Shown here piece by piece: positions 46,938 through 57,671 of a stretch of DNA of 64,000 nucleotides. The notes beneath the pieces are model-generated. The model ran no database searches. It saw nothing but the letters and a program-made list of their open reading frames with translations, and was not told where the DNA came from. This DNA comes from Alphaproteobacteria bacterium (lineage in GTDB: Bacteria > Pseudomonadota > Alphaproteobacteria > SHVW01): contig VGDO01000002.1 in NCBI GenBank assembly GCA_016869645.1, positions 18,160 to 82,159 on the forward strand. Reading direction: 5' to 3'. The position numbers and the translations under genes are program-made. How positions within the stretch are numbered: position 1 is the stretch's first letter; every line of letters begins with the position of its first letter.

Positions 46938-49387
46938 GCGAGGTCTTGGAACGAGCGGCGGCGGGCGTCGTGCCGTCGTCGGACGACGCCTTGGCGTTGT
47001 CCGAGCGCGACGACCTCGAGGCGCTCATGGCCGCCGCGGCCATCGTCCGCGACCGCGGTCATGGCAATCTCGTGTCCTATTCGCGCAAGGTCTTCATCCC
47101 GCTGACACGGCTGTGCCGTGATACGTGCCACTACTGCACCTTCGCGCATGCGCCGCGTTTGGGCGAGCCGGCCTATCTCGGGCCGGACGAGGTCCTCGCG
47201 ATTGCGCGGGCCGGCGCCGCGGCCGGCTGCCGCGAGGCGCTGTTCACGTTGGGCGACAAGCCGGAGCTGTGCTACCGAGTCGCGCGCGAGGAGCTTGCCC
47301 GGCTGGGACACGGCACGACGATTTCCTATCTCGCCGGGATGGCCAGCCTGGTTCTGCGCGAAACTGGATTGCTGCCGCACGTCAATCCCGGCGTGATGTC
47401 GCGCGACGAGATCGAGGCGTTGCGCAATGTCTCCGTCTCGCAGGGCATCATGCTGGAGAGCGCGTCGGAACGGCTGTGCCAGCGCGGCGGTCCGCATTTC
47501 GGCTCGCCCGACAAGCATCCGGCGCGGCGCCTCGCCACCATTGCCGCGGCTGGCGAAGCCGCCGTGCCGTTCACGTCGGGCATCCTCATCGGCATCGGCG
47601 AGACGCGGCGCGAGCGCATCGAAGCGCTCTTGCAGTTGCGGAGCCTGCACCGGCGCTTCGGCCACCTGCAGGAGATCATCATCCAGAACTTCCGCGCCAA
47701 GGACGGCACGCGCATGGTGGATGCGCCGGAGCCCGATCTGACCGAGCATCTCTGGACCATCGCCGTGGCGCGCATCGTGTTCGGCCCCGACATGAACATT
47801 CAGGCGCCGCCCAACCTCAGCCCGGGCGTGCTGCCGCGCCTGATCGCCGCAGGCATCAACGACTGGGGCGGCGTGTCGCCGGTCACACCCGATCACGTCA
47901 ATCCCGAGGCGCCCTGGCCGACCTTGGAGGGGCTGGCGCGGGAGACGGCATCGGGCGGCAAGGTTCTGGTCGAGCGCTTGGCGATCTATCCCGCGTATGT
48001 CCACGAGCCGGATCGCTGGTTGGCGCCCGCATTGCGCACGACCGTCTTGCGCAACACCGACGCCGATGGGCTGGCGCGGCCCGATTCTTGGGTCCCGGGG
48101 ACGGGCATGCCCGTGCCTCGTGCAACCGCGCCACCGCGACCATCGGCCGGCGTCGAGCTCGATCGCATCATCGAGCGCGCGCGGACTGGCACCGGTCTCG
48201 ACGAGGACGACATCGTCGAGCTGTTCGGCGCACGCGGCGACGACTTCACGGCGGTGTGCGCGGCGGCCGACCAGTTGCGTCGCGAGGTCAGCGGCGACAC
48301 GGTCAGCTATGTCGTCAATCGCAACATCAACTACACGAACATCTGCTCCTATCGCTGCAAGTTCTGCGCTTTCTCCAAGGGCAAGCTGAGCGACAATCTG
48401 CGCGGCCGGCCCTACGATCTCGATCTCGGCGAGCTCGCGCGGCGCGCCGGGGAGGCGTGGGCGCGCGGCGCAACCGAGGTGTGCCTCCAGGGCGGCATCC
48501 ATCCGGAATATACGGGCGCCACCTATCTCGCAATCTGCCGCGCGGTCAAAGACGCCGTGCCCGAACTGCACATCCATGCCTTCTCGCCGCTCGAGATCTG
48601 GCAGGGTGCTTCGACGCTCGGTATGACCGTGCCGGCCTTCCTCGCCGAGCTCAAGGCAGCAGGGCTCGGCACGCTGCCCGGGACCGCTGCAGAGATCCTC
48701 GACGACGAGGTGCGCCAGGTCATCTGCCCGGACAAGGTCACGACCGATCAGTGGCTGTCGGTGATGCGGGCAGCCCACGGGCTCGGTCTGCGCACGACGG
48801 CGACCATCATGTTCGGCCATGTCGACCGCCGGCGCCATTGGGCGCGCCACCTGCAGCGGGTGCGTCGCCTTCAGGAGGAGACCGGCGGCTTCACCGAGTT
48901 CGTGCCGCTGCCGTTCGTGCCGATGGAAACGCCGATCTACCTGCGCGGGCAGTCGCGCAGCGGGCCGACTTTCCGCGAGGCCGTGCTGATGCATGCCGTC
49001 GCGCGGCTGGCGCTGCATCCGGCGATTCCCAACATCCAGACCTCCTGGGTCAAGCTGGGTCCGGACGGCGTGACGGCGTGCCTTGCGGCCGGCGCCAACG
49101 ATCTCGGCGGCACGCTGATGAACGAGAGCATCACACGCGCCGCCGGCGCGGTGCACGGCCAGGAGATGTCGCCGGAACGCATGGAAGCTCTGATCGGCTC
49201 GCTCGGGCGGCCGGCGCGCCAGCGCACGACGCTGTATGCCGAGCCGCCGGAGGAGCGCCGCGTCCGCTCCTTCGGCGCAGCGGCCCTCGCGGACCCGATC
49301 AATGCGCCGGCCCCGCGCTACGAACGCGCCTCCCAGGCCGCGGCGCCGGGCTCGGTGACGATCGCGCAGGCGTCGGCCACGGCCTGA
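46934..49387 (+). CDS. fbiC: FO synthase, fused CofG-CofH (7,8-didemethyl-8-hydroxy-5-deazariboflavin synthase)
   Basis: Two-domain radical SAM enzyme of 817 aa that makes the deazaflavin chromophore FO from tyrosine and the diaminouracil of riboflavin synthesis. The N-terminal CofG domain has its [4Fe-4S] motif at Cys61, Cys65 and Cys68 (CRDTCHYC); the CofH domain has Cys471, Cys475 and Cys478 (CSYRCKFC). The fusion is the actinobacterial FbiC arrangement (mycobacterial protein about 856 aa). GTG 46934 overlaps the cofC stop. The 3' end overlaps the convergent nirX gene by 70 bp. Confidence 0.93.
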   Translation: MSEVLERAAAGVVPSSDDALALSERDDLEALMAAAAIVRDRGHGNLVSYSRKVFIPLTRLCRDTCHYCTFAHAPRLGEPAYLGPDEVLAIARAGAAAGCREALFTLGDKPELCYRVAREELARLGHGTTISYLAGMASLVLRETGLLPHVNPGVMSRDEIEALRNVSVSQGIMLESASERLCQRGGPHFGSPDKHPARRLATIAAAGEAAVPFTSGILIGIGETRRERIEALLQLRSLHRRFGHLQEIIIQNFRAKDGTRMVDAPEPDLTEHLWTIAVARIVFGPDMNIQAPPNLSPGVLPRLIAAGINDWGGVSPVTPDHVNPEAPWPTLEGLARETASGGKVLVERLAIYPAYVHEPDRWLAPALRTTVLRNTDADGLARPDSWVPGTGMPVPRATAPPRPSAGVELDRIIERARTGTGLDEDDIVELFGARGDDFTAVCAAADQLRREVSGDTVSYVVNRNINYTNICSYRCKFCAFSKGKLSDNLRGRPYDLDLGELARRAGEAWARGATEVCLQGGIHPEYTGATYLAICRAVKDAVPELHIHAFSPLEIWQGASTLGMTVPAFLAELKAAGLGTLPGTAAEILDDEVRQVICPDKVTTDQWLSVMRAAHGLGLRTTATIMFGHVDRRRHWARHLQRVRRLQEETGGFTEFVPLPFVPMETPIYLRGQSRSGPTFREAVLMHAVARLALHPAIPNIQTSWVKLGPDGVTACLAAGANDLGGTLMNESITRAAGAVHGQEMSPERMEALIGSLGRPARQRTTLYAEPPEERRVRSFGAAALADPINAPAPRYERASQAAAPGSVTIAQASATA

Positions 49388-50280
49388 AGCAGGGACGGCC
49401 GCTCGTCCGCTGCGCACAGGCAGAGCGCGGTCGACAGCGCGTCGGCGTCGCTGGCGCGCGGCGCCGCGACCGTGACGGTGCGCCAGAGCGGCGCGGATGC
49501 CCCGGTCGCCGGATCGAGCAGGTGGTTGATCTGGCCGTCTGCGCTGAGCCGTGTGCCGTGGCCGCCCGACGTCGCCAGAGCGCCGGTTGCGAGAGGATAG
49601 GTCCGGTCGGGAAACGGCGGGTGACGCAGGGCGATCCGCCAGGGCGAGTCGTCGGCCTGGGAAGTCGCTGCCCTGAATTCGCCGGCATTGATGAGGACAT
49701 GCGCGAAGCCGAGGTCCTGGAGCAAGTCTGCGATGCGGTCGGTTACGTAGCCTTGAGCGATGCCGTTGAGGGTTGCCGCCATGCCTTCGCGCGCGAATGC
49801 TATGCGGCCGACCGCTGCCTCGACTTGACGGTAGTCGACCAGTCCCAGGGCTGCCTCGGCGGCGCGCCGATCGGGCGTGCCGGCGGACTCTGCAAGCAGC
49901 CGCCAGAGCGGCTGGATCGTGATGTCGAATCGGCCGCCGGTCGCCGCGCCGAAGCGCAGCGACTGCTCGACGAGGCGTCGCATGTCGAGCGACGGCCGGA
50001 GGAGTTCGCCCTCCCGGTTGAGCCTGCTTAGCGCAAAGTCGGCGCGGTACAGGCTGAATTCGTTCTCCAGCCGGTCGATCTCGGCCCGGCAAACCTCGAG
50101 TGCGGCCACGCCTCTGATCCGATCGAAATGGTGGAGCGTGATCCGCGCCGGGGCGCCGAGCGCCGTGCCGCGCCACTCGTGGCGCAGGCCGTCGCGATCG
50201 GCCGGCGGCAGTTGCCAGCCGGGCATGCCAAGCGCAGAAGCGGCGCCGAGCGCGGCCAAGAACCGCCTGCGCGTCGGCAT
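49318..50280 (-). CDS. nirX: FAD:protein FMN transferase, NirX (ApbE/NosX family)
   Basis: Flavin transferase of 320 aa that covalently attaches FMN to a Thr of a partner membrane protein. A Tat signal (TRRRFLAALGAASALG) precedes the ApbE body, which shows RFDITIQPLWRLLAESAG, LNGIAQGYVTDRIADLL and a DALSTALC motif near the C-terminus. ATG 50280 gives the Tat signal at once; upstream GTG/TTG starts are less likely. The gene follows nirI by 28 bp, and its likely target is the FMN-binding domain of NirI, matching the nirI-nirX order in Paracoccus. It overlaps the 3' end of fbiC on the other strand. Confidence 0.88.
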   Translation of the reverse strand: MPTRRRFLAALGAASALGMPGWQLPPADRDGLRHEWRGTALGAPARITLHHFDRIRGVAALEVCRAEIDRLENEFSLYRADFALSRLNREGELLRPSLDMRRLVEQSLRFGAATGGRFDITIQPLWRLLAESAGTPDRRAAEAALGLVDYRQVEAAVGRIAFAREGMAATLNGIAQGYVTDRIADLLQDLGFAHVLINAGEFRAATSQADDSPWRIALRHPPFPDRTYPLATGALATSGGHGTRLSADGQINHLLDPATGASAPLWRTVTVAAPRASDADALSTALCLCAADERPSLLQAVADACAIVTEPGAAAWEARS

Positions 50281-50308
50281 CGCGGCGTGTGCAGGCGGCG
50301 CCGGCGAA

Positions 50309-52474
50309 TCACGACTTGGCACGGTTGGCCTCCTTGGCCGCAAGTTCCGGATGGTCGCGAGCGGCTCCGCGATGGTCGCGGCGCGTCCGGCGCATGATCA
50401 GGGGCGGACACACCGAGTCGTCGAAATAGTTGGTCTGGCAGCGCAGGCAGTAAATGCATTCATTCGAGTTGATGTGACCGTCGGGGTGGATGGCCTGAAC
50501 CGGGCATCGCTGCGCGCAGATCTGGCATTCGGTGCCGCATTGGCGGCGCCGCTTCAGCCATTCGAACATGCGCAGGCGCGCCGGAATGGCGAGCGCGGCG
50601 CCGAGCGGGCAGAGGTACCGGCAGAATGGCCGCTCGACGAACAGCCCGACGGCGAGCAGCAGGGTTGGGTAGAGCAGCCAGGCGTCGGGCCGCAGGAACT
50701 TGAGGCTGATCGCGGTCTTGAACGGCTCGATCTCGGCGCCGAGGATCGCGGCGTCCATGGAGCCCAGCGAGACGGCGAACAGGCAAAGGAAGGCGATGTA
50801 CTTGATCGGCCACAGCCGCTCGTGCAGTCCGAAGCGCGGGCGCAACTGGGGCAGCCGCAGCGCCTGAGCGAACCTCGCCATGAGATCCTGCATCGCGCCG
50901 AACGGGCACAGCCAGCCGCAGAACACGCCACGACCCCAGAACAGGAGCGCGACGGCCACGTAGCCCCACAGCAGAAAGATCAACGGATCGAGCAGGAACA
51001 GCGTCCAATCGAAGCGCGTCAGCAGGGCGTTGGCGAAGGTGAGCACGTTGACGACCGAGAGCTGGGCGCCGGCGATCCAGCCGAGCCAGCCCAGAGCGAA
51101 CCCGCTGGCGACGATCCGGATCATCAGCCAGTGGTGCCTGCGCCGCGCCACCGGATCCTGCAGCACGAGCATGCCGGTCAGCAGCAGGAGCGCGGCGCAC
51201 AGCACGACGACCTCCGGCGCGCGCGCGAGCCACATGCGTTGCCAAAGCGGCATGATTTCGTCGGCGCTCGTCGGCCCGGGTGGCGCGAGTCGTGAACCGA
51301 CCGTGGCGGGCGCGAGATGTCGCGCGGGAAGTTCGTAGCCGAATGAGAACACAGCCGAGCTCGCAGAAGCGCTGGAGGCGCTGACGGCGACATCGAGGCG
51401 CCACGTCCGGGTCGGAATGAAGCCGTCGTCCGGCGACAGGACGAAAAGGGCAGTCTCACGCAGCTCAGGCGCATCGCGGGCAAGAAGCCGATCGATGCGG
51501 TGATAGCGGTCGACGCGCAGCGGGATGCTCCGCTCGCCCTGAACGAGCTGCATGCGCTCGAACACGCCGCTGCGCACATGGGCCGTGCCCTTGATCGAGT
51601 AGAGGCCGTGGGCGGCGACGAAGACAAGCTGCGTTCCCGGGGCCGCCTCCGCCATCAGGCGATCATAGAGCGGCCCGAGGAGATTGCGGCCGATCCAAGC
51701 AGGCGTCGCGAGAGCAAGATAGACCGTCAGGAACGTCGCATCGGGATCGGTGACGCCGGGCATGACCGCGGCACCCAGCGCACCGAGGCGCGCGGTCACC
51801 GAGGACGCGCGCAAGGTATGGCGGACGATCGATCCGGCCGCGCTCAGTGCCGCCCAGTCCTCCCGCTCGAACCGGTCGATGTCGAGCGTATCGGTGGCCG
51901 CCGCCGACGCAGGACCCGATGCCGCATTCAGCAGGCCCCTGCTGCGTGCGACCGCGCGCGCCGAACCGATGATGGCGTCGTTGAGCGACACGGAACTGAT
52001 GGTCGCGCCTGCGATCCCCTCGAGCGTCGTGTCGTCGCCGCGACCGAGCGGCACGACCCTGACGGGCCGGTGAATGTCGAGGCCGGCATACTGGCGCACG
52101 AATTGTCGCAGCGCCTGGTCGGTCACACCGATCACCAGGATCGGCTCGTGATGCTCGACCAGCGACGCACCGGCGATGACGGCGTCGAGGGCGAGTCCGA
52201 CCGCAACATTGAGCGATCGCGCGGTGAAGCCGTGCGTCGGGACGACATCCCGGCTCAAGAACGCGTAACCGATGAGTTGATCCTGCCGGTAGGCCGGGTA
52301 GGCGGGAGGCGTGCCCTCGCGGTCGCCGAACGCGTCGGCGTCCGGAAACGCCGCACGCAAGTGAGTCTCGATGGGCTGGCCTGCCTGCGCCGGCGGTTGC
52401 CAGGCCAGCCACGCGGACGCGATCAGCCCGATTGTAACCGTGAAGCGCTGACAATGCCCGAGCTTTGACAGCAT
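50309..52474 (-). CDS. nirI: NirI/NosR-family membrane regulator/electron-transfer protein
   Basis: Membrane flavo-iron-sulfur protein of 721 aa needed for expression or maturation of nitrite reductase in relatives. A signal peptide (cut near PPAQAGQ) is followed by a periplasmic FMN-binding domain with a candidate flavinylation Thr in the GAT motif at residues 156-158. Several transmembrane helices with cysteine motifs CGWLCPFGA and CRYLCPLGA come next, then a C-terminal cytosolic ferredoxin part (CGTECQICAQRCP and ECIYCLRC). It is divergent from nirS, which is why I name it NirI rather than NosR. ATG 52474 gives the signal peptide. Confidence 0.9.
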   Translation of the reverse strand: MLSKLGHCQRFTVTIGLIASAWLAWQPPAQAGQPIETHLRAAFPDADAFGDREGTPPAYPAYRQDQLIGYAFLSRDVVPTHGFTARSLNVAVGLALDAVIAGASLVEHHEPILVIGVTDQALRQFVRQYAGLDIHRPVRVVPLGRGDDTTLEGIAGATISSVSLNDAIIGSARAVARSRGLLNAASGPASAAATDTLDIDRFEREDWAALSAAGSIVRHTLRASSVTARLGALGAAVMPGVTDPDATFLTVYLALATPAWIGRNLLGPLYDRLMAEAAPGTQLVFVAAHGLYSIKGTAHVRSGVFERMQLVQGERSIPLRVDRYHRIDRLLARDAPELRETALFVLSPDDGFIPTRTWRLDVAVSASSASASSAVFSFGYELPARHLAPATVGSRLAPPGPTSADEIMPLWQRMWLARAPEVVVLCAALLLLTGMLVLQDPVARRRHHWLMIRIVASGFALGWLGWIAGAQLSVVNVLTFANALLTRFDWTLFLLDPLIFLLWGYVAVALLFWGRGVFCGWLCPFGAMQDLMARFAQALRLPQLRPRFGLHERLWPIKYIAFLCLFAVSLGSMDAAILGAEIEPFKTAISLKFLRPDAWLLYPTLLLAVGLFVERPFCRYLCPLGAALAIPARLRMFEWLKRRRQCGTECQICAQRCPVQAIHPDGHINSNECIYCLRCQTNYFDDSVCPPLIMRRTRRDHRGAARDHPELAAKEANRAKS

Positions 52475-52550
52475 GACGCACCACGCTCGCGCCGTCGCCG
52501 CGGCGGCGGACGGGGCGGACTTCAAATACACCAGTGCGGCGCGCAGCGGA

Positions 52551-54366
<1,816 letters not shown>

Positions 54367-54372
54367 GCGTCA

Positions 54373-54406
54373 CGGGGCGGGGCGGCCCGAAGGTCGTCCC
54401 GCCCCG
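54373..54406 (+). other. 15-bp GC hairpin with CGAA tetraloop between nirS and nirE
   Basis: Arms 54373-54387 and 54392-54406 pair over 15 bp (two G-T wobbles) around the tetraloop CGAA, starting 6 bases after the nirS stop. No T-tract follows, and nirE starts 21 bases later. This is best read as a stem that stabilises the abundant nirS message and lowers expression of the heme d1 genes downstream. Confidence 0.65.
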
Positions 54407-54427
54407 CGCGCGGTAGGGAGCGCAGGA

Positions 54428-55210
54428 ATGGTGGGACGTGTCTATCTGGTAGGTGCCGGCCCCGGAGCCGCGGATATGCTGACGGTCCGGGCGCAGCGTG
54501 TGCTGCAGGGTGCCGACGTCGTCGTCTTCGACCGGCTGGTGTCGCCCGAGATCCTCGACCAGGTTCCGCGCGGCGCCATGCGCATCGACGTCGGCAAGCG
54601 ACCGCAGCACCATGCCGTGCCTCAGGAGGAGATCAACGACATGCTCGTGCGCCTGGCAACGGCCGGTCGCACGGTCGTCCGGCTCAAGGGCGGCGATCCC
54701 TTTACCTTCGGGCGCGGCAGCGAGGAGGCACGGCATCTCATGCGCGCGGGCATCGCGACCGAAGTGATCGCCGGTGTCACCTCCGCCTCGGCGTGCGCAG
54801 CGGCGGTCGGCATCCCGCTCACCCATCGCGGGTTGGCGTCCGGCGTGCGCTACGTCGCCGGTCACTGCCGTAACGACGGCAACCTCGACTACGATTGGCG
54901 GGGTCTGGCCGACCCGGACACGACATTGGTCGTGTATATGGGCATGGCGCAGATTGGCGCGATCGCCGTCCGGCTGGTCGAAGCGGGACTCTCGCCCGAG
55001 ACGCCGGCGGCGGCAATCGTCAACGGCACGACGCCGCGGCAACGCCACTGCATAGCGACCCTTGCGACGATTGCCAACCGGGCCAGGCCGTATCAAGGGC
55101 AAGGCCCGGTCCTGTTCATCATCGGCCGCGTGGTCGGCTTGGCGCCCACGCTTGATCTTTCGCTGCCGTCGCAGCCTGGCGCCCGCGCGTGTCATGCCTC
55201 GGCGGACTAA
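54428..55210 (+). CDS. nirE: Uroporphyrinogen-III C-methyltransferase NirE
   Basis: SAM-dependent methyltransferase of 260 aa that makes precorrin-2, the first step to heme d1. SUMT signatures are VYLVGAGPGAADMLTVRAQR at the N-terminus and the RLKGGDPFTFGRGSEEA active-site segment. It is a stand-alone SUMT without CysG dehydrogenase/chelatase domain. ATG 54428 has GGGAG upstream. First of the d1 genes after nirS; its 3' end overlaps nirC by 17 bp. Confidence 0.93.
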   Translation: MVGRVYLVGAGPGAADMLTVRAQRVLQGADVVVFDRLVSPEILDQVPRGAMRIDVGKRPQHHAVPQEEINDMLVRLATAGRTVVRLKGGDPFTFGRGSEEARHLMRAGIATEVIAGVTSASACAAAVGIPLTHRGLASGVRYVAGHCRNDGNLDYDWRGLADPDTTLVVYMGMAQIGAIAVRLVEAGLSPETPAAAIVNGTTPRQRHCIATLATIANRARPYQGQGPVLFIIGRVVGLAPTLDLSLPSQPGARACHASAD

Positions 55211-55538
55211 GGTCTACGGCCTGCTCGGCTTGCTGGCGCTCGCTGGAGCGCTGCCCGGAGCGCCGTCGTCTGCCGATCCGGACGCCGAACGGCGCCAGGG
55301 CCTGCGCCATCTGCTGCTGCACGACTGCGGGTCGTGTCACGGCCTGACCATGCGGGGCGGGCTCGGTCGACCGCTCCTGCCCGAGTCGCTGGCCGACAAA
55401 TCCGACGAAGCCCTGACCTCGATCATCCTCCATGGCATGCCCGGTACGCCGATGCCGCCCTGGGCCGCCGAGATCGACGAGGACGAGGCGCTGTGGTTGG
55501 TGACGCTGCTGCGCGGAGGAGTCTCCCTTGGCGACTGA
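55194..55538 (+). CDS. nirC: Cytochrome c NirC
   Basis: Small periplasmic c-type cytochrome of 114 aa. A signal peptide of about 26 residues (through PSSADPD) is followed by one heme-binding motif CGSCH at residues 45-49 and a candidate axial Met in HGMPGTPMPPW. NirC has been linked to electron transfer to cd1 nitrite reductase and d1 maturation. It overlaps nirE and nirF on either side. Confidence 0.88.
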   Translation: MPRRTKVYGLLGLLALAGALPGAPSSADPDAERRQGLRHLLLHDCGSCHGLTMRGGLGRPLLPESLADKSDEALTSIILHGMPGTPMPPWAAEIDEDEALWLVTLLRGGVSLGD

Positions 55539-56718
55539 TCTACGCCGCTATGCGGTCTTTGCCGTCGCTGCATGGCTGGCAGCGACGCCGGGTGCCTCTG
55601 CCGAAGACATGCGCGGCACGGCCGATCTCGGCCTTGTGGTGGAGCGTGCGTCAGGCAGCGTTCTGATCGTCGAAACGACTGCGCGCACCAGTCTGGGGCG
55701 GGTGACCGGCTTGGGCGATCTTTCCCATGCCTCGGCTGTGTTCTCGCGCGACGGACGCATGGCCTACGTGTTCGGCCGTGATGGCGGCCTGAACAAGGTT
55801 GACCTCCTCAGCCGTGCCCTGGTCAAGCGGATCACCCAGGCCGGCAACAGCATCGGCGGCGCGATCTCCCAGGACGGGCGCATCATCGCGGTCGCCAACT
55901 ACGAGCCCGGCGGCGTGCGCCTGTTCGATGCGGCGAGTCTCGCCGCGGTCGGCGAGATTCCGGCCCTATTCGGACCGGAGCAGACACCGTCCAAGGTGGT
56001 CGGACTGGCCGACGCGCCGGGTCAGAAATTCGTGTTCACGCTGTACGACGGGGGCGAGATCTGGCTGGCCGACGTGTCCGACCCGGCCCGGCTGAAGGTC
56101 GACAAGTATCCCGGGATCGGACGCTTGCCCTATGACGGCCTCATTACGCCCGACGGTCGTACCTATGTCGCCGGACTGTTCGGCGAGGACGGTCTGGCCA
56201 AGCTCGATCTCTGGCGGCCCGAGGCTGGCGTTTCGCGCATTCTCGACGGATATGGCCGCGGCGAGGACCCGATGCCGGTCTACAAGATGCCGCACCTGCG
56301 CGGATGGGCGGTCAGTGGCGGCCACGCTTTCCTGCCGGCGATCGGCCGGCACGAGCTCCTGGTGGTCGACACGCGCTCCTGGCGCGAGGCCGCCCGCGTA
56401 ACGGTGCATGGCCAGCCGGTTTTCGCAATCGCCAGCCCGGCCGGCCGACATGTCTGGGTCAATTTCGCGCATCCGCGCAACGATACCGTCCAGATAGTCG
56501 ACGTGGCGACGATGGCAGTCACGCTCACGCTGAGGCCGGGGAAGGCGGTCATGCACATGGAGTTCACGCCGCGCGGAGAGCAGGTTTGGCTGTCGCTGCG
56601 CGATGAGAATCGCGTGGACGTCTACGACACGCGCAGCTTCGTTCGCATCGCCTCGATTCCCGCACGGGCGCCGAGCGGCATCCTGCTTGCCGCCCGCGCC
56701 AACCGCATCGGATTTTGA
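55528..56718 (+). CDS. nirF: Heme d1 biosynthesis protein NirF
   Basis: Propeller protein of 396 aa with a signal peptide (cut near GASAED). It shares the NirS-d1/NirN fold without a cytochrome c domain and takes part in a late periplasmic step of d1 assembly. Visible blocks are LSHASAVFSRDGRMAYVFGRDGGLNKVD and GGAISQDGRIIAVANYEPGG. The start is the TTG at 55528: GGAGGAG lies six bases upstream and the reading gives a proper signal peptide. This start lies inside nirC (11-bp overlap). Confidence 0.92.
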   Translation: MATDLRRYAVFAVAAWLAATPGASAEDMRGTADLGLVVERASGSVLIVETTARTSLGRVTGLGDLSHASAVFSRDGRMAYVFGRDGGLNKVDLLSRALVKRITQAGNSIGGAISQDGRIIAVANYEPGGVRLFDAASLAAVGEIPALFGPEQTPSKVVGLADAPGQKFVFTLYDGGEIWLADVSDPARLKVDKYPGIGRLPYDGLITPDGRTYVAGLFGEDGLAKLDLWRPEAGVSRILDGYGRGEDPMPVYKMPHLRGWAVSGGHAFLPAIGRHELLVVDTRSWREAARVTVHGQPVFAIASPAGRHVWVNFAHPRNDTVQIVDVATMAVTLTLRPGKAVMHMEFTPRGEQVWLSLRDENRVDVYDTRSFVRIASIPARAPSGILLAARANRIGF

Positions 56719-56720
56719 GC

Positions 56721-57185
56721 ATGTCGCCGGCGGCTTGCAGCGAGTTGGAGCGTCGGCTGATCGATTGCTATCAGCGCGGTCTGCCCCTCGTGCCGCGTCC
56801 CTGGGCCGAAATCGCCAACGAGCTTGGCGTCGAGGAAGTTGACGTGCTCGCCGCGCTCGAGCGCTTGCAGCGCGACGCGATCGTGAGTCGGGTCGGTGCG
56901 GTCGTCCGGCCGCGCGCCATCGGCGCGAGCACGTTGGCGGCCATGGTGGTGCCGCCCGAGCGCCTGGACGAGGTTGCAGCCATGGTGAGCGCCCGGCCGG
57001 AGGTCAACCACAACTACGAGCGCGAGCATCGAATCAATCTCTGGTTCGTGCTTGCGGCGTCCGACCACGATGCGGTCGAGCGTGCGATCCGCGCCATCGA
57101 GCAGGCAACCGGGATTGCCGTGATCGTCCTGCCGCTCGTCGACGAATACCGCATCGACCTGGGGTTCGAGCTGTCATGGACGTGA
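56721..57185 (+). CDS. nirD: Siroheme decarboxylase subunit NirD (Lrp/AsnC-like)
   Basis: Lrp-fold protein of 154 aa that acts with NirL, NirG and NirH to decarboxylate siroheme to didecarboxysiroheme. The N-terminal winged-helix half (LIDCYQRGLPLVPRPWAEIANELG) no longer has a regulator role. The C-terminal half has the HNYERE motif shared with NirG. It starts 2 bases after the nirF stop and overlaps nirL by 10 bp. Confidence 0.88.
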   Translation: MSPAACSELERRLIDCYQRGLPLVPRPWAEIANELGVEEVDVLAALERLQRDAIVSRVGAVVRPRAIGASTLAAMVVPPERLDEVAAMVSARPEVNHNYEREHRINLWFVLAASDHDAVERAIRAIEQATGIAVIVLPLVDEYRIDLGFELSWT

Positions 57186-57670
57186 CCGAGACGGATCGTC
57201 GATTGCTGGCCGGGATCGCCGACGGCTTGCCGTTGGTGGAGCGCCCCTATCGGCGCGTCGGCGACGATCTGGGCCTGAGCGAAGCCGAGGTGATCGCTCG
57301 GCTGCGGGCCTTGATCGGTGCGGGCATGGTCAGGCGGCTCGGCATCGTCGTTCGGCACCACGAACTCGGCTACCGGGCCAACGCCATGGCAGTGTGGGAC
57401 GTGCCGGACGACCGGATCCAGGAGGCCGGCCGGCTGCTCGCCGCAGAGCCCGATGTGACTTTGTGCTACCGGCGCGATCGCCGGCCGCCCGAGTGGCCTT
57501 ACAACCTTTTCGCGATGGTGCATGGACGCTGCCGGCGCCTGGTCCAGATGCGGGTGGCGCAGCTTTCGGACTTGCCGAGCCTTGCGGGCCTGCCGAACGC
57601 GGTGCTGTTCAGCCGCCGTCGATTCAAGCAACGCGGCGCGCGCTACGCGCCGCTCGCCGAGGTGGCCTGA
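57176..57670 (+). CDS. nirL: Siroheme decarboxylase subunit NirL
   Basis: Lrp-like protein of 164 aa. It shares the sub-family hallmarks of NirH: RHHELGYRANAMAVWDVPDD and CYRRDRRPPEWPYNLFAMVHG, with His and Arg residues expected in the siroheme pocket. ATG 57176 overlaps nirD. The order D-L-G-H matches pseudomonad and Paracoccus nir clusters, which is the main reason for calling this one NirL rather than NirH. Confidence 0.87.
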   Translation: MDVTETDRRLLAGIADGLPLVERPYRRVGDDLGLSEAEVIARLRALIGAGMVRRLGIVVRHHELGYRANAMAVWDVPDDRIQEAGRLLAAEPDVTLCYRRDRRPPEWPYNLFAMVHGRCRRLVQMRVAQLSDLPSLAGLPNAVLFSRRRFKQRGARYAPLAEVA

Positions 57671-57671
57671 C

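Noticed and set aside
46745..50176. A minus-strand open frame of more than 1,100 codons opposite cofC-fbiC and running into nirX
   Set aside because: It is antisense to clearly conserved genes, its translation is low-complexity and Arg/Ala/Gly-rich, and it has no recognisable domain. Long antisense frames are expected in GC-rich DNA.
50309..52474. Assignment as NosR of a nitrous oxide reductase cluster
   Set aside because: No nosZ, nosD, nosF, nosY or nosL is present; the gene is divergent from nirS and followed by an ApbE-type gene, which matches nirI-nirX.
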